Assembly: GCF_000720455.1 (NCBI RefSeq)
Contig: NZ_JOAK01000010.1
Coordinates: 1-64,000, forward strand
Length of the DNA: 64,000 bases
Direction: 5' to 3'
Source: Streptomyces virginiae
GTDB lineage: Bacteria; Actinomycetota; Actinomycetes; Streptomycetales; Streptomycetaceae
A program made the position numbers and the translations under genes. Positions 1 to 14,181 of this stretch are shown here, piece by piece; the stretch's first letter is position 1, and each line of letters opens with the position of its first letter. Under the pieces are notes generated by a model. The model made no database searches and had not been told where the DNA came from. It saw only the letters and a program-made list of their open reading frames with translations.

Positions 1-97
1 GGAAACGCCCGGTTACATTCCGAACCCGGAAGCTAAGCCTTTCAGCGCCGATGGTACTGCAGGGGGGACCCTGTGGGAGAGTAGGACGCCGCCGAAC
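1..97 (+). rRNA. rrf: 5S ribosomal RNA, 3' portion
   Basis: The window opens inside a 5S rRNA. The stretch with the CCGAACCCGGAAGCTAAGCC motif (loop B/C) and the closing GGACGCCGCCGAAC matches the 3' part of actinobacterial 5S. The 5' end lies outside the window, so an rRNA operon should lie just upstream. The end is set at the GAAC closing the terminal helix and could be off by a base or two. Confidence 0.93.
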
Positions 98-102
98 AAC
101 CC

Positions 103-178
103 GCCCTTTTAGCTCAGTCGGTAGAGCGTCTCCATGGTAAGGAGAAGGTCAACGGTTCGATTCCGTTAAAGGGCTCCA
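103..178 (+). tRNA. tRNA-Thr (GGT anticodon)
   Basis: A complete cloverleaf can be drawn: acceptor GCCCTTT (103-109) pairs with AAAGGGC (168-174), there is a D-stem GCTC/GAGC, the anticodon stem TCTCC/GGAGA encloses loop ATGGTAA with anticodon GGT, and the T-stem AACGG/CCGTT encloses TTCGATT. T175 is the discriminator and CCA (176-178) is encoded. It reads ACC and ACU threonine codons. It sits 5 bases after the 5S rRNA and is probably co-transcribed with the rRNA operon. Confidence 0.95.
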
Positions 179-182
179 AACG

Positions 183-215
183 AAAAGGCCCCCGCCTCTT
201 GGCGGGGGCCTTTTT
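183..215 (+). terminator. Rho-independent terminator after tRNA-Thr
   Basis: A GC-rich stem (AAGGCCCCCGCC / GGCGGGGGCCTT) around a TCTT loop is followed by a run of five T. It lies 5 bases after the tRNA and should end the rRNA-tRNA transcript before the opposing gene at 229-741. Confidence 0.93.
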
Positions 216-228
216 GCGTTCTCAGGGC

Positions 229-741
229 TCAGTAGTAGCCCTTCTCGCCGTCCACCAGTTCGCGGATCGCGTCCAGGTGGCCGGCGTGGCGGGCCGTCTC
301 CTCGATCATGTGGAGCAGGACCCAGCGCACCGAAGCGGCACCGGACTTGAATTCCGTGTTGCGGCCCGTGTCGTCCAGGGAGAGCGAGGCCACGATCTCG
401 TTCGACACCGCGCACTGGCGGTCGTACTCCTCGAGGAGCCGACCGAGGGGTATCCCGTCGGCCTGCATGTCCGCGTCCTCCACGTCCCCGAACTGGGGGT
501 TGGCGTCGGAAGGCCGGTCCAGCAGCATCACCTCGAACCAGCAGTGCTCGACCCAGCGCATGTGGGAGACGAGACCCGCCACCGTCATCAGCGGAGAGGA
601 CGGCAGGACGGGGCGGTGGGCGGCCTCGTCGGAGAGGCCCTCGCACTTCCAGCGGATGATCGAACGCTGCATGTCGAGCCAGCCCAGGAGCTGGGTGCGT
701 TCGTCGGCGGTGTAATCAGGGCGTGTACGGGGAGTCGGCAT
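229..741 (-). CDS. DinB-family (DUF664) protein
   Basis: The 170-residue protein looks like the DinB / DUF664 four-helix family, which holds a divalent metal through three histidines. Candidate ligands are the His in LVSHMRWVEH, the second His a few residues on, and the His of ETARHAGHLD near the C-terminus. That last motif, ending in DAIRELVDG, is typical of the family in Streptomyces. Members include mycothiol-dependent and other thiol-linked enzymes, but most have no assigned reaction, and none is assigned here. A TAGCGT hexamer 8 bases before the ATG suggests a leaderless message. It converges on the tRNA terminator. Confidence 0.85.
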   Translation of the reverse strand: MPTPRTRPDYTADERTQLLGWLDMQRSIIRWKCEGLSDEAAHRPVLPSSPLMTVAGLVSHMRWVEHCWFEVMLLDRPSDANPQFGDVEDADMQADGIPLGRLLEEYDRQCAVSNEIVASLSLDDTGRNTEFKSGAASVRWVLLHMIEETARHAGHLDAIRELVDGEKGYY

Positions 742-749
742 GGGCGCCG

Positions 750-755
750 ACGCTA
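750..755 (-). promoter_or_regulatory. Candidate -10 element for the DinB-family gene
   Basis: TAGCGT on the minus strand lies 8 bases before the ATG at 741, so transcription would begin at or next to the start codon. No clear -35 is visible. Confidence 0.4.
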
Positions 756-783
756 GCCCAAACCACAGCCGACCGCACTGCGA

Positions 784-3306
784 TTAATCGCCCGCCCGCG
801 GGTGGGGCACGCGGAAGGCCAGGATCGCCATGTCGTCCGAGGCGGGCTCGGCCGCGAAACGCTCCACCGCGCGCAGGACACGGGAGGCGACCGCGCCGGC
901 GGTCAGCCCCGTACAGGTCGTCAGGACCTCCGTGAGACCGTCGTCCCCGAGCATCCGGCTGCCCTCGCGCCGCTCCGTCACACCGTCGGTGACGCACAGC
1001 AGGACATCGCCAGGGTCGAGGGTGAGGGTCTGCTCGTACAGGTCCAGGTCCTCGATCACACCCAGCAGGGGCTGCGGGTCCGCCGCCGCGTCGACCATGC
1101 CGTTCGGACGCAGGCGCAGCGGGAGCGGGTGGCCCGCGCAGACGACCTTCATCAGCGCGCCGCCGTCCGGCTGCGGGTGGAGCTCGCCGTAGAGGAGGGT
1201 GAGGAAGCGGCTGCGGGCTCCCTCGTCGAGGATGGCCGCGTTGAGGCGTTCGAGGACGGCCGGGCCGCCGAGGCCCTCGCGGGCCAGCAGGCGCAGCGCG
1301 TGCCGGGCCAGGCCGGTCACGGCGGCCGCCTCCGGGCCCGTGCCGCACACGTCGCCGATGGCGAAGCCGTACGCGCCGTCGCGGATCGGGAAGACGTCGT
1401 AGAAGTCGCCGCCCACCTCGTTGCCCTCGCCGGCCGCGCGGTAGATGACCTCGACCTCCATCCCGGGGATGGCGGGGGAGCCGGGCGGCAGCAGGCTGCG
1501 CTGGAGGGAGCGGCTGATCGCGGTGCGCTCCGAATAGAGGCGGGCGTTGTCCAGGGCGAGGGCGGCCCGGCGGGAGAGGTCCTCGGCGAGTTCGAGGATC
1601 TCCTGGCGGAAGTGCTCCTCCCGCGGCTTGCCGAGGGTCAGCATGCCGATCACGCGGTTGCGGGCGAGGAGGGGCAGGACCACCGTCTCGCCGCCGACCG
1701 CGAGGGCGGTTTCCGGCCACGGGCGGGCACCGGCCTCACGGACCGGTTCGGGCGGGCTGACCCTGGACAGCAGTGCCTTCAGGCCGTCGATGCGGTCCTC
1801 GTCCTCGTGGAGGACGTAACTGAGGTACGGGTCCGAGGACTGGTCGGCGATCGTGTAGACGGCGCACCAGGTGGCGAGCGTCGGGACGGTCATCTGGGCC
1901 ATGAGGGCCAGGGTCTGGTCCCGGTCCAGGGTGCCGGCCAGCAGGTCGGACGCCTCGACGAGGAAGGACAGGGACCCGCGGCGCAGGCGCTCCAGTTCGC
2001 CGAGGCGGGCGGACTCCACCGCCAGGGCGATGCGGTCGGCGGCGAACTGGAGGTGGAGCGCCTCCTCGTTCGAGTAGCGGCCGGCGGCCTCGGCGGCGAC
2101 GCCGAGGGAGCCGGTGAGGCGGCCCTCGACCTTGAGGGGGACGGTGACCGCGGAGCGCATGCCGGTGGCCTCCAGGAGCGGAACGGCCCCGGGGACGGCG
2201 ACGAGGTCGTCGTGGACGGCGGGCATGCGGGCGGAGCCGTAGCGGTTGGTGCCGGCCTCGACGGGGACGCGGGCGAAGCGCTGGCGTGTGGAGGGCAAGC
2301 CGGTGGTGGCCCGGACCTCCAGCTCGGTCTCGTCGTCGGTGGCGAGCAGCAGGAAGGCGGCGTCGGCGTCCAGGAGGTCGCGGGCGCGCTCCACGGTGCG
2401 CTGGAGCAGGCCGTCCAGGTCGTCGGGGGCGGGCGAGCCGATGAAGACCTCGAAGGGGTCCGCGGTGCGGGGCTCGGCGAAGTGGCCGCTGTCCGTGGGG
2501 ACCCGTACGGGGCTCTGCAGGAGGGCGCGCTCGTCGTCGTGGACGAGCAGGCACACGGTGGACGGTTCGCCGTGGGCGTCACGGACCCGCAGGTGCGAGG
2601 CGTAGACGGGGATGACGCGCCCGTCGGCGCCGCGGACGCCGTAGCTGCCCTCCCAGCGGGACAGGCGCAGCGCCTCGGCGATGCCGGTACCGGTGCCCGG
2701 GGTCTGCGGCCAGGCGGCGAGCTCGGCCAGGGGGCGGCCCACCGCCTTCTCGGCGGGGTGGCCGAAAATGTGCTCGGCGTCCTCGTTCCAGGCGGAGACG
2801 GCGTCGGCCGAGTCGACCTGGAGGACGGCGACGCGGACCCGGCTGTCGGCGAGGGGGAGCAGCTGGTCGGGGACGACGGGGCCCGCAGAGCGGGTACCGA
2901 CCGGCCGGTCTGGCAGGTCGAGGCGGAACCACACGTGCTTGTGGGTGGCCGTGTACTCGACGCCCCAGCGGGTGGCCAGTGCGGCGCAGAGCATCAGCCC
3001 GCGGCCGTTCTCGCGGTCGGGGTCGGCGTAGGGGCGCTCGCCCGGGTGTCCGAGGGGCAGCTCCCGCTCCGGGTAGCGGTCGGCGACCTCGACGCGGACG
3101 CCGTCCTCGGTGCGCAGGCACAGCACTTCCGCCCGGGTGCCGGCGTGGACCACGGCATTGGTGACGAGCTCGCTGGTGAGGACCACCGCGTCGTCGACGA
3201 TGTCCGCGAAGCCCCAGCCCTGCAGGGTGTCGCGGACGAACGCGCGAGCGGCGGCGACCGAGCGCCCGAGGGGGTCGAAGCTGGCAGCCGCCCGTGCCGT
3301 GATCAC
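784..3306 (-). CDS. Multidomain PP2C (SpoIIE-type) phosphatase with anti-sigma kinase-like ATPase, PAS and GAF domains
   Basis: About 840 residues. The order is an RsbW/HATPase_c_2-like ATP-binding domain (about 1-125, with [12 protein letters not shown] and NGRGL), a PAS domain (about 155-265, around [12 protein letters not shown]), one or two GAF-like domains (about 300-590), then a SpoIIE/PP2C domain (about 620-835, with [23 protein letters not shown] and the metal-binding ending SDDMAIL). Such proteins dephosphorylate anti-anti-sigma proteins in stress-sigma partner switching. Kinase-like and phosphatase modules on one chain could in principle act in both directions. I chose GTG 3306 because AAGGAGA precedes it closely; an upstream ATG at 3366 would add 20 basic residues. 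It is divergent from osaA, which suggests shared stress signalling but does not prove it. Confidence 0.88.
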   Translation of the reverse strand: MITARAAASFDPLGRSVAAARAFVRDTLQGWGFADIVDDAVVLTSELVTNAVVHAGTRAEVLCLRTEDGVRVEVADRYPERELPLGHPGERPYADPDRENGRGLMLCAALATRWGVEYTATHKHVWFRLDLPDRPVGTRSAGPVVPDQLLPLADSRVRVAVLQVDSADAVSAWNEDAEHIFGHPAEKAVGRPLAELAAWPQTPGTGTGIAEALRLSRWEGSYGVRGADGRVIPVYASHLRVRDAHGEPSTVCLLVHDDERALLQSPVRVPTDSGHFAEPRTADPFEVFIGSPAPDDLDGLLQRTVERARDLLDADAAFLLLATDDETELEVRATTGLPSTRQRFARVPVEAGTNRYGSARMPAVHDDLVAVPGAVPLLEATGMRSAVTVPLKVEGRLTGSLGVAAEAAGRYSNEEALHLQFAADRIALAVESARLGELERLRRGSLSFLVEASDLLAGTLDRDQTLALMAQMTVPTLATWCAVYTIADQSSDPYLSYVLHEDEDRIDGLKALLSRVSPPEPVREAGARPWPETALAVGGETVVLPLLARNRVIGMLTLGKPREEHFRQEILELAEDLSRRAALALDNARLYSERTAISRSLQRSLLPPGSPAIPGMEVEVIYRAAGEGNEVGGDFYDVFPIRDGAYGFAIGDVCGTGPEAAAVTGLARHALRLLAREGLGGPAVLERLNAAILDEGARSRFLTLLYGELHPQPDGGALMKVVCAGHPLPLRLRPNGMVDAAADPQPLLGVIEDLDLYEQTLTLDPGDVLLCVTDGVTERREGSRMLGDDGLTEVLTTCTGLTAGAVASRVLRAVERFAAEPASDDMAILAFRVPHPRAGD

Positions 3307-3534
3307 GAATCTCCTTCGACGCGGTTGGACATCGGTTGCCAGGTTACTTACCTTCGCGGACGGCATGGTGCCGTCGTCCGGGAATCCACTCGCAGGGTAC
3401 GGCGGGTGTGCGATGGTGCCGAAGTGTTATGGCCGGGTTCGGCCAGGGTGAAACACTGGGCAGGCTTGCAGAGCCGGCTTGTGATGAGTCAGGTGTCCGG
3501 TGGAACAGCGGTCGACCCTTTCGGGAGGGACACG

Positions 3535-9060
<5,526 letters not shown>

Positions 9061-9334
9061 CAGGAGGGAGAGCGGACGGGAACCGGTCGCTGACGCACTG
9101 TGGCCGCAGCGGTGTGGGAGTGCGGTAAACGGGGAACCTTCTGCTCTCCCACCACGTTTCTGCTTCGTGCACAGTGACATCTTGGTGACAGGGTGTGGCG
9201 ATCTCGGGACTGGGGCTACGATGACCGGCACAAGGACGGACGGCGCACGGGTGTCGTCCTCTGGGGCGGGGCCCGGCGCACAGGCCGGTGCCAAAAGCCG
9301 GGGAGGCCCCATGCCGGGGCGAGGAGGACAGGGC
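9061..9334 (+). promoter_or_regulatory. osaA-osaB spacer with candidate osaB promoter
   Basis: There are 274 bases between the osaA stop and the osaB start. A TACGAT hexamer (9217-9222) is a reasonable -10 element, with only a weak -35 match about 17 bases before it. The spacing allows separate regulation of osaB. No strong hairpin is seen. Confidence 0.35.
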
Positions 9335-10018
9335 ATGGTGCAGAAGGCCAAGATCCTCCTGGTCGACGACCGGCCGGAGAATCTGCTGGCGTTGGAGGCC
9401 ATCCTCTCCGCGCTCGATCAGACACTGGTCCGGGCGTCGTCGGGGGAGGAGGCGCTCAAAGCGCTGCTCACGGACGATTTCGCGGTCATCCTGCTGGATG
9501 TCCAGATGCCGGGCATGGACGGGTTCGAGACGGCCGCGCACATCAAGCGGCGCGAGCGCACCCGCGACATTCCGATCATCTTCCTCACCGCGATCAACCA
9601 CGGACCGCACCACACCTTCCGCGGTTACGCGGCGGGTGCGGTCGACTACATCTCCAAGCCCTTCGACCCGTGGGTGCTGCGGGCCAAGGTCTCCGTCTTC
9701 GTGGAGCTGTACACGAAGAACTGCCAACTGCGGGAGCAGGCGGCCCTGCTGAGGCTCCAGCTGGAGGGCGGCGGCTCCAACGGCGTGGACGCCGGCAAGG
9801 AGACGGCGGGCCTGCTGGCCGAGCTGTCCGCGCGGCTCGCGGCGGTCGAGGAGCAGGCCGAGGCGCTGACCAAGCAGCTCGGCGAGGACTCCGCCGACGC
9901 CGGCGTGGTGGCGACCGCGGCCCATCTGGAGCGCAGACTCACCGGACTGCGGCGGGCACTCGACGCGCTGGAGCCCGGCAGCGCCGGAGGGGCTCCGGCT
10001 CTGCCCTCGCAGAACTGA
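9335..10018 (+). CDS. osaB: Response regulator OsaB
   Basis: 227 residues. An N-terminal receiver domain (about 1-130) has the acidic pocket DD in ILLVDDRPEN, phospho-acceptor Asp55 in VILLDVQMPGMDG, the conserved Thr/Ser region IIFLTA and Lys in YISKPFDP. It continues into a long helical, probably coiled-coil tail (about 140-227) with no DNA-binding domain, so output must be through protein contact. In S. coelicolor OsaB is required for growth under osmotic stress and is paired with the OsaA kinase directly upstream. The start ATG 9335 has GAGGAGG 8 bases before it. GTG 9338 is an alternative one codon later. Confidence 0.92.
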   Translation: MVQKAKILLVDDRPENLLALEAILSALDQTLVRASSGEEALKALLTDDFAVILLDVQMPGMDGFETAAHIKRRERTRDIPIIFLTAINHGPHHTFRGYAAGAVDYISKPFDPWVLRAKVSVFVELYTKNCQLREQAALLRLQLEGGGSNGVDAGKETAGLLAELSARLAAVEEQAEALTKQLGEDSADAGVVATAAHLERRLTGLRRALDALEPGSAGGAPALPSQN

Positions 10019-10120
10019 CCGCGCACGCGTCCGGCTTGGCGGAGCGTCAAAGCACCTGCCCCGGCGACGACACGAACGGGTGAAGGGGTGGGCACGCGTG
10101 TCCACCGGCGTGCGCACCGG

Positions 10121-10126
10121 TAACCT
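10121..10126 (+). promoter_or_regulatory. Candidate -10 element for ftsK
   Basis: TAACCT lies 7 bases before the chosen ftsK ATG, the spacing expected of a leaderless transcript. No Shine-Dalgarno is visible at that start, which fits. Confidence 0.45.
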
Positions 10127-10133
10127 CGGCCCC

Positions 10134-12938
10134 ATGGCCTCAAGTACGTCCGGCAAGGGTTCCCCTGGCACCGCGGGCACCGCGAAGGGCCGTACCGGCC
10201 GTACGACGGCGCCCGCCAAGAAGGCGGCCCCCGCACGCAAGCCCCCGGCGAAGAAGGCCGCGGCCGCCAGGCGCGCCCCGGTCAAGAAGGCACCGGCCAA
10301 GCCCGTGCCGTCCCCGACGAGCGGCGTGCTGCGACTGGTGCGGGCCCTGTGGCTGGGCTGCGCGCACGCGGTCGGCGCAGTCTTCCGCGGGATCGGCCAG
10401 GGGGCGAGGAACCTCGATCCCGCCCACCGCAAGGACGGCCTCGCGCTGCTGCTCCTCGCCCTCGCGCTGATCGTCGCCGCCGGTACCTGGTCGAACCTGA
10501 GCGGCCCCGTCGGGGATCTGGTGACCATGCTGGTCACCGGCGCCTTCGGGCGACTGGATCTGCTCGTTCCGATACTGCTCGGCGTCATGGCGGTACGTTT
10601 CATCCGCCACCCCGAGCAGGCCGACGCCAACGGCCGGATCGGCATCGGGCTGTCCGCCCTCGCCATCGGCGTCCTCGGCCTGGTCCACATCGCCTGCGGA
10701 GCGCCCGGCCGGGACGAGGGCACCACCGCCATGCAGAACGCGGGCGGGCTCATCGGCTGGGGCGCCTCGAAGCCGCTGATCTTCACGATGGGAGCGCCAC
10801 TGGCGGTGCCCATGCTGGTGCTGCTCACCGTCTTCGGCCTGCTCGTCGTCACCGCGACCCCGGTCAACGCGATCCCGCAGCGGCTGCGCCGCCTCGGCAT
10901 CCGGCTCGGGATCATCGCCCCGAACGAGTACGACGAGGGCTACGGCGAGGCCGAGGGCGGCGGCGTCGCCCGGCACGACCCGGAGCAGTGGCGGGCCCGC
11001 GCCGGGGCCGGCGCGGGCTCCGGCGACCCCGCGGACGCCGCCGAGGAAGAGGCCCTGAGGCGGCGCCGGCCGCGCAAGACCGCCGCCCGCCCGGCGATGG
11101 ACCGCGGGATGGACGCCGTCGACGTGGCCGCGGCGGCCGCCGCCGCGCTGGACGGGGCGGTCTACGGCGGCATGCCGCCCTCCCCGCTGGTCGCCGACCT
11201 CACGCACGGGATCTCCGGCGAGCGGGACGGCGTGGAGGTCACCGCCCCGGTGCCGACCGCCCGCGGCGGGCGCCCCACCGTGAAGGCGGCGCCCGGGGTG
11301 TCCGAGGCCCCCGCCGCGCCCGGGGCCGACGCGGAACCCGCCGGGCAGCCGCACGCCACCACCGCCGCGGTCTCCGGAACGCTGGCGGTGCCCGACCTGA
11401 CGAAGGCCGCGCCCGAGGCCCAGCCGCTGCCGCCCCGCGCCGAGCAGCTCCAGCTGCGCGGGGACATCACGTACTCCCTGCCCTCGCTGGACCTGCTGGA
11501 GAAGGGCGGGCCCGGCAAGACCCGCAGCGCCGCCAACGACGCGGTGGTCGCCGCCCTGCGCAACGTGTTCACCGAGTTCAAGGTGGACGCCGACGTCACC
11601 GGCTTCACCCGGGGCCCGACGGTCACCCGCTACGAGGTGACCCTCGGCGCGGCCGTGAAGGTCGAGCGGATCACGGCGCTGACCAAGAACATCGCCTACG
11701 CCGTGGCCAGCCCGGACGTGCGGATCATCAGTCCGATCCCGGGCAAGTCCGCGGTCGGCATCGAGATCCCCAACACCGACCGCGAGATGGTCAACCTGGG
11801 CGACGTCCTGCGCCTCGCGGACGCGGCCGAGGACGACCACCCGATGCTGGTGGCGCTCGGCAAGGACGTCGAGGGCGGCTACGTCATGGCCAACCTCGCC
11901 AAGATGCCGCACGTGCTGGTCGCCGGCGCCACCGGATCCGGCAAGTCCTCCTGCATCAACTGCCTGATCACCTCGATCATGGTGCGGGCCACCCCGGAGG
12001 ACGTCCGGATGGTCCTCGTCGACCCCAAGCGCGTCGAGCTGACGGCGTACGAGGGCATCCCGCACCTGATCACGCCGATCATCACCAACCCCAAGCGGGC
12101 CGCCGAGGCGCTCCAGTGGGTCGTGCGCGAGATGGACCTGCGCTACGACGACCTGGCCGCCTTCGGCTACCGGCACATCGACGACTTCAACCAGGCGATC
12201 CGGGACGGGAAGATCAAACTCCCGCCGGGCAGCGAACGGGAGCTCAGCCCCTACCCGTACCTGCTGGTGATCGTCGACGAGCTCGCCGACCTGATGATGG
12301 TGGCCCCGCGCGACGTCGAGGACTCCATCGTCCGCATCACCCAGCTGGCCCGCGCCGCCGGCATCCACCTGGTGCTCGCCACCCAGCGGCCCTCGGTGGA
12401 CGTGGTCACGGGCCTGATCAAGGCGAACGTGCCCTCGCGCCTCGCCTTCGCCACGTCCTCCCTCGCCGACAGCCGGGTCATCCTCGACCAGCCCGGCGCC
12501 GAGAAGCTCATCGGCAAGGGCGACGGGCTGTTCCTGCCGATGGGGGCGAACAAGCCCGTCCGCCTCCAGGGCGCCTTCGTCACCGAGGACGAGATCGCCG
12601 GGATCGTCCAGCACTGCAAGGACCAGATGGCGCCGGTCTTCCGGGACGACGTCACCGTGGGGCAGAAGCAGAAGAAGGAGATCGACGAGGACATCGGCGA
12701 CGACCTGGACCTGCTGTGCCAGGCGGCGGAGCTGGTCGTCACCACGCAGTTCGGCTCCACCTCGATGCTCCAGCGCAAGCTGCGGGTGGGCTTCGCGAAG
12801 GCCGGCCGGCTCATGGACCTCATGGAGTCCCGGGGCATCGTCGGCCCGAGCGAGGGTTCGAAGGCGCGCGACGTCCTGCTGAAGGCCGACGAGCTGGACG
12901 GGGTGCTCGCGGTGATCCGCGGCGAGACGCATTCGTAG
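10134..12938 (+). CDS. ftsK: DNA translocase FtsK
   Basis: 934 residues. The Lys/Ala/Pro-rich N-terminus (about 1-65) is followed by four or five membrane segments (about 105-250), a low-complexity linker, then the FtsK/SpoIIIE motor (about 450-850). Walker A GATGSGKS is near residues 598-605, Walker B is in YLLVIVDELADLMM, and ATQRPSVDVVTG is the usual motor signature. A C-terminal winged-helix gamma domain (STSMLQRKLRVGFAKAGRLMDLME) would read KOPS-like sites. It pumps chromosome ends through closing septa, in Streptomyces during sporulation septation. ATG 10134 was chosen over in-frame upstream starts because TAACCT lies 7 bases before it and the protein then begins as typical family members do. 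Confidence 0.95.
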   Translation: MASSTSGKGSPGTAGTAKGRTGRTTAPAKKAAPARKPPAKKAAAARRAPVKKAPAKPVPSPTSGVLRLVRALWLGCAHAVGAVFRGIGQGARNLDPAHRKDGLALLLLALALIVAAGTWSNLSGPVGDLVTMLVTGAFGRLDLLVPILLGVMAVRFIRHPEQADANGRIGIGLSALAIGVLGLVHIACGAPGRDEGTTAMQNAGGLIGWGASKPLIFTMGAPLAVPMLVLLTVFGLLVVTATPVNAIPQRLRRLGIRLGIIAPNEYDEGYGEAEGGGVARHDPEQWRARAGAGAGSGDPADAAEEEALRRRRPRKTAARPAMDRGMDAVDVAAAAAAALDGAVYGGMPPSPLVADLTHGISGERDGVEVTAPVPTARGGRPTVKAAPGVSEAPAAPGADAEPAGQPHATTAAVSGTLAVPDLTKAAPEAQPLPPRAEQLQLRGDITYSLPSLDLLEKGGPGKTRSAANDAVVAALRNVFTEFKVDADVTGFTRGPTVTRYEVTLGAAVKVERITALTKNIAYAVASPDVRIISPIPGKSAVGIEIPNTDREMVNLGDVLRLADAAEDDHPMLVALGKDVEGGYVMANLAKMPHVLVAGATGSGKSSCINCLITSIMVRATPEDVRMVLVDPKRVELTAYEGIPHLITPIITNPKRAAEALQWVVREMDLRYDDLAAFGYRHIDDFNQAIRDGKIKLPPGSERELSPYPYLLVIVDELADLMMVAPRDVEDSIVRITQLARAAGIHLVLATQRPSVDVVTGLIKANVPSRLAFATSSLADSRVILDQPGAEKLIGKGDGLFLPMGANKPVRLQGAFVTEDEIAGIVQHCKDQMAPVFRDDVTVGQKQKKEIDEDIGDDLDLLCQAAELVVTTQFGSTSMLQRKLRVGFAKAGRLMDLMESRGIVGPSEGSKARDVLLKADELDGVLAVIRGETHS

Positions 12939-13112
12939 CCTTTTGGCGGGCAACCGTTTCCCTTGGGGCCGCGTCAAGTTGAAGAGAGGTGGCGGCACCG
13001 TGCACGACGTCATGTACGGCATGGCACCGCCGCGCCGGAGGGGACCTTCCCACGCCATTCGGATGGCGTAGGAAGAGCACCCTCCGGTTGCTTCACCCTT
13101 TCGTCACCCCCC

Positions 13113-13118
13113 TAGACT
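13113..13118 (+). promoter_or_regulatory. Candidate -10 element for the RodZ-like gene
   Basis: TAGACT lies about 40 bases before the chosen GTG, giving a leader of roughly 30-35 bases that contains the GAAAGG ribosome site. TTGCTT about 19 bases further upstream is a possible -35. Confidence 0.4.
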
Positions 13119-13158
13119 GGACTTCCAGCAGGTGGCTACACGCTCGAAAGGCGCCCTT

Positions 13159-14055
13159 GTGTCCATCGGCAACTCCAACTCCCCCGAAGAAGACCGGCCT
13201 TCGGCCGACGACCGGTCCGAGGACCGTCTCGTCGAACGTTCCGTCGAAGAGCCGTCCATCGGGACGGCCCTCAAGAAGGCCCGGATCGCCGCCGGGCTCA
13301 CAGTCGACGAGGTCAGTTCCATCACCCGCGTGCGCATCCCGATCGTGCACGCGATCGAAGAGGACGACTTCACGCGGTGCGGCGGCGACGTCTACGCCCG
13401 CGGTCACATCCGTACGCTCGCCCGCGCCGTCCACCTCGACCCGGCACCCCTGGTCGAGAGCTACGACGCGGCCCACGGCGGCCGGCCGGCACCCACCCCC
13501 GCCGCGCCGATGTTCGACGCCGAACGGATCCGCCCCGAGCGGCAGCGGCCCAACTGGACCGCCGCCATGGTCGCCGCCATCGTCGCCGTGATCGGCTTCG
13601 TGGGCTTCACCGCCTTCGGCGGCGGCGACGAGAAGGAAAAGCGCCCGGTGGCGGAAGGATCCGCCTCCCCCAAGCCCGCACCCAAGCAGACCGGCGGCAA
13701 GCCTGCCGCGCAGCCCTCCCAGGTCCCGCCGGCCGCCAAGCCGGAGCCCTCGGACAGCGCCATCGCCGCCGCGCCCAAGGACCTCGTCACGGTCGTCCTG
13801 ACGGCCGACACGGGCGAGAGCTGGATCTCCGCGAAGGACTCCACGGGCCGGCTCCTCTTCGACGGCACCCTCGTGCAGGGCGAGTCGAAGACGTTCACGG
13901 ACAAGGAGTCCGTCGACCTCGTGCTCGGCGACGCCGGGGTCGTGAAGCTCTTCGTGAACGGCAAGGAGATCAAGGACGACTTCCAGCCGGGTCAAGTGGA
14001 ACGCCTCACATACACCAAGGAGGACCCCTCCCGGGACCAGCCGCAGGCGGGCTGA
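13159..14055 (+). CDS. RodZ-like helix-turn-helix membrane protein
   Basis: 298 residues. A RodZ-type Cro-like HTH domain (about 34-95, GTALKKARIAAGLTVDEVSSITRVRIPIVHAIEEDDF) is followed by a Pro-rich stretch, one membrane segment (about 134-153), a Lys/Pro/Ala linker and a beta-rich extracytoplasmic DUF4115-like domain (about 205-290). RodZ proteins tie the cell-shape machinery to the membrane. In actinobacteria that lack an MreB-driven rod program, this ftsK-linked member may act in envelope or septum organisation, which is inference. GTG 13159 has GAAAGG 7 bases upstream. An in-frame GTG at 13132 is possible but has a poorer ribosome site. Confidence 0.86.
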   Translation: MSIGNSNSPEEDRPSADDRSEDRLVERSVEEPSIGTALKKARIAAGLTVDEVSSITRVRIPIVHAIEEDDFTRCGGDVYARGHIRTLARAVHLDPAPLVESYDAAHGGRPAPTPAAPMFDAERIRPERQRPNWTAAMVAAIVAVIGFVGFTAFGGGDEKEKRPVAEGSASPKPAPKQTGGKPAAQPSQVPPAAKPEPSDSAIAAAPKDLVTVVLTADTGESWISAKDSTGRLLFDGTLVQGESKTFTDKESVDLVLGDAGVVKLFVNGKEIKDDFQPGQVERLTYTKEDPSRDQPQAG

Positions 14056-14091
14056 CCGAGGGGCCGCCGCAGGGCGGAAGGCGTCAACCGG

Positions 14092-14124
14092 GATCCCCGG
14101 GGTGCTGCTCGCACCCCGGGGATC
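14092..14124 (+). terminator. Perfect 14-bp hairpin between the RodZ-like gene and rimO
   Basis: Arm GATCCCCGGGGTGC (14092-14105) pairs perfectly with 14111-14124 around a 5-base loop; only two T follow. It lies between the RodZ-like stop and the candidate rimO -10, so it most likely ends the upstream transcript. Confidence 0.75.
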
Positions 14125-14168
14125 TTGATGTGCGGGGGCTGGCGGCCGGGGCCGACGCCGGGACGAAG

Positions 14169-14174
14169 TAGTCT
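14169..14174 (+). promoter_or_regulatory. Candidate -10 element for rimO
   Basis: TAGTCT lies 7 bases before the rimO ATG, suggesting a leaderless transcript that starts the rimO-pgsA-cinA operon. Confidence 0.5.
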
Positions 14175-14181
14175 TGAGTCC

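Noticed and set aside
802..3534. The long upstream extension of the osaA frame, antisense to the phosphatase gene
   Set aside because: The frame is open because of GC bias only. The conserved protein begins near 3535 with a good ribosome site, and the upstream part has no domain.
12939..13110. Hairpin after ftsK near 12990-13035
   Set aside because: The arms GGCGGCACCGTGC and GGCATGGCACCGCC do not pair without several mismatches; not called as a terminator.
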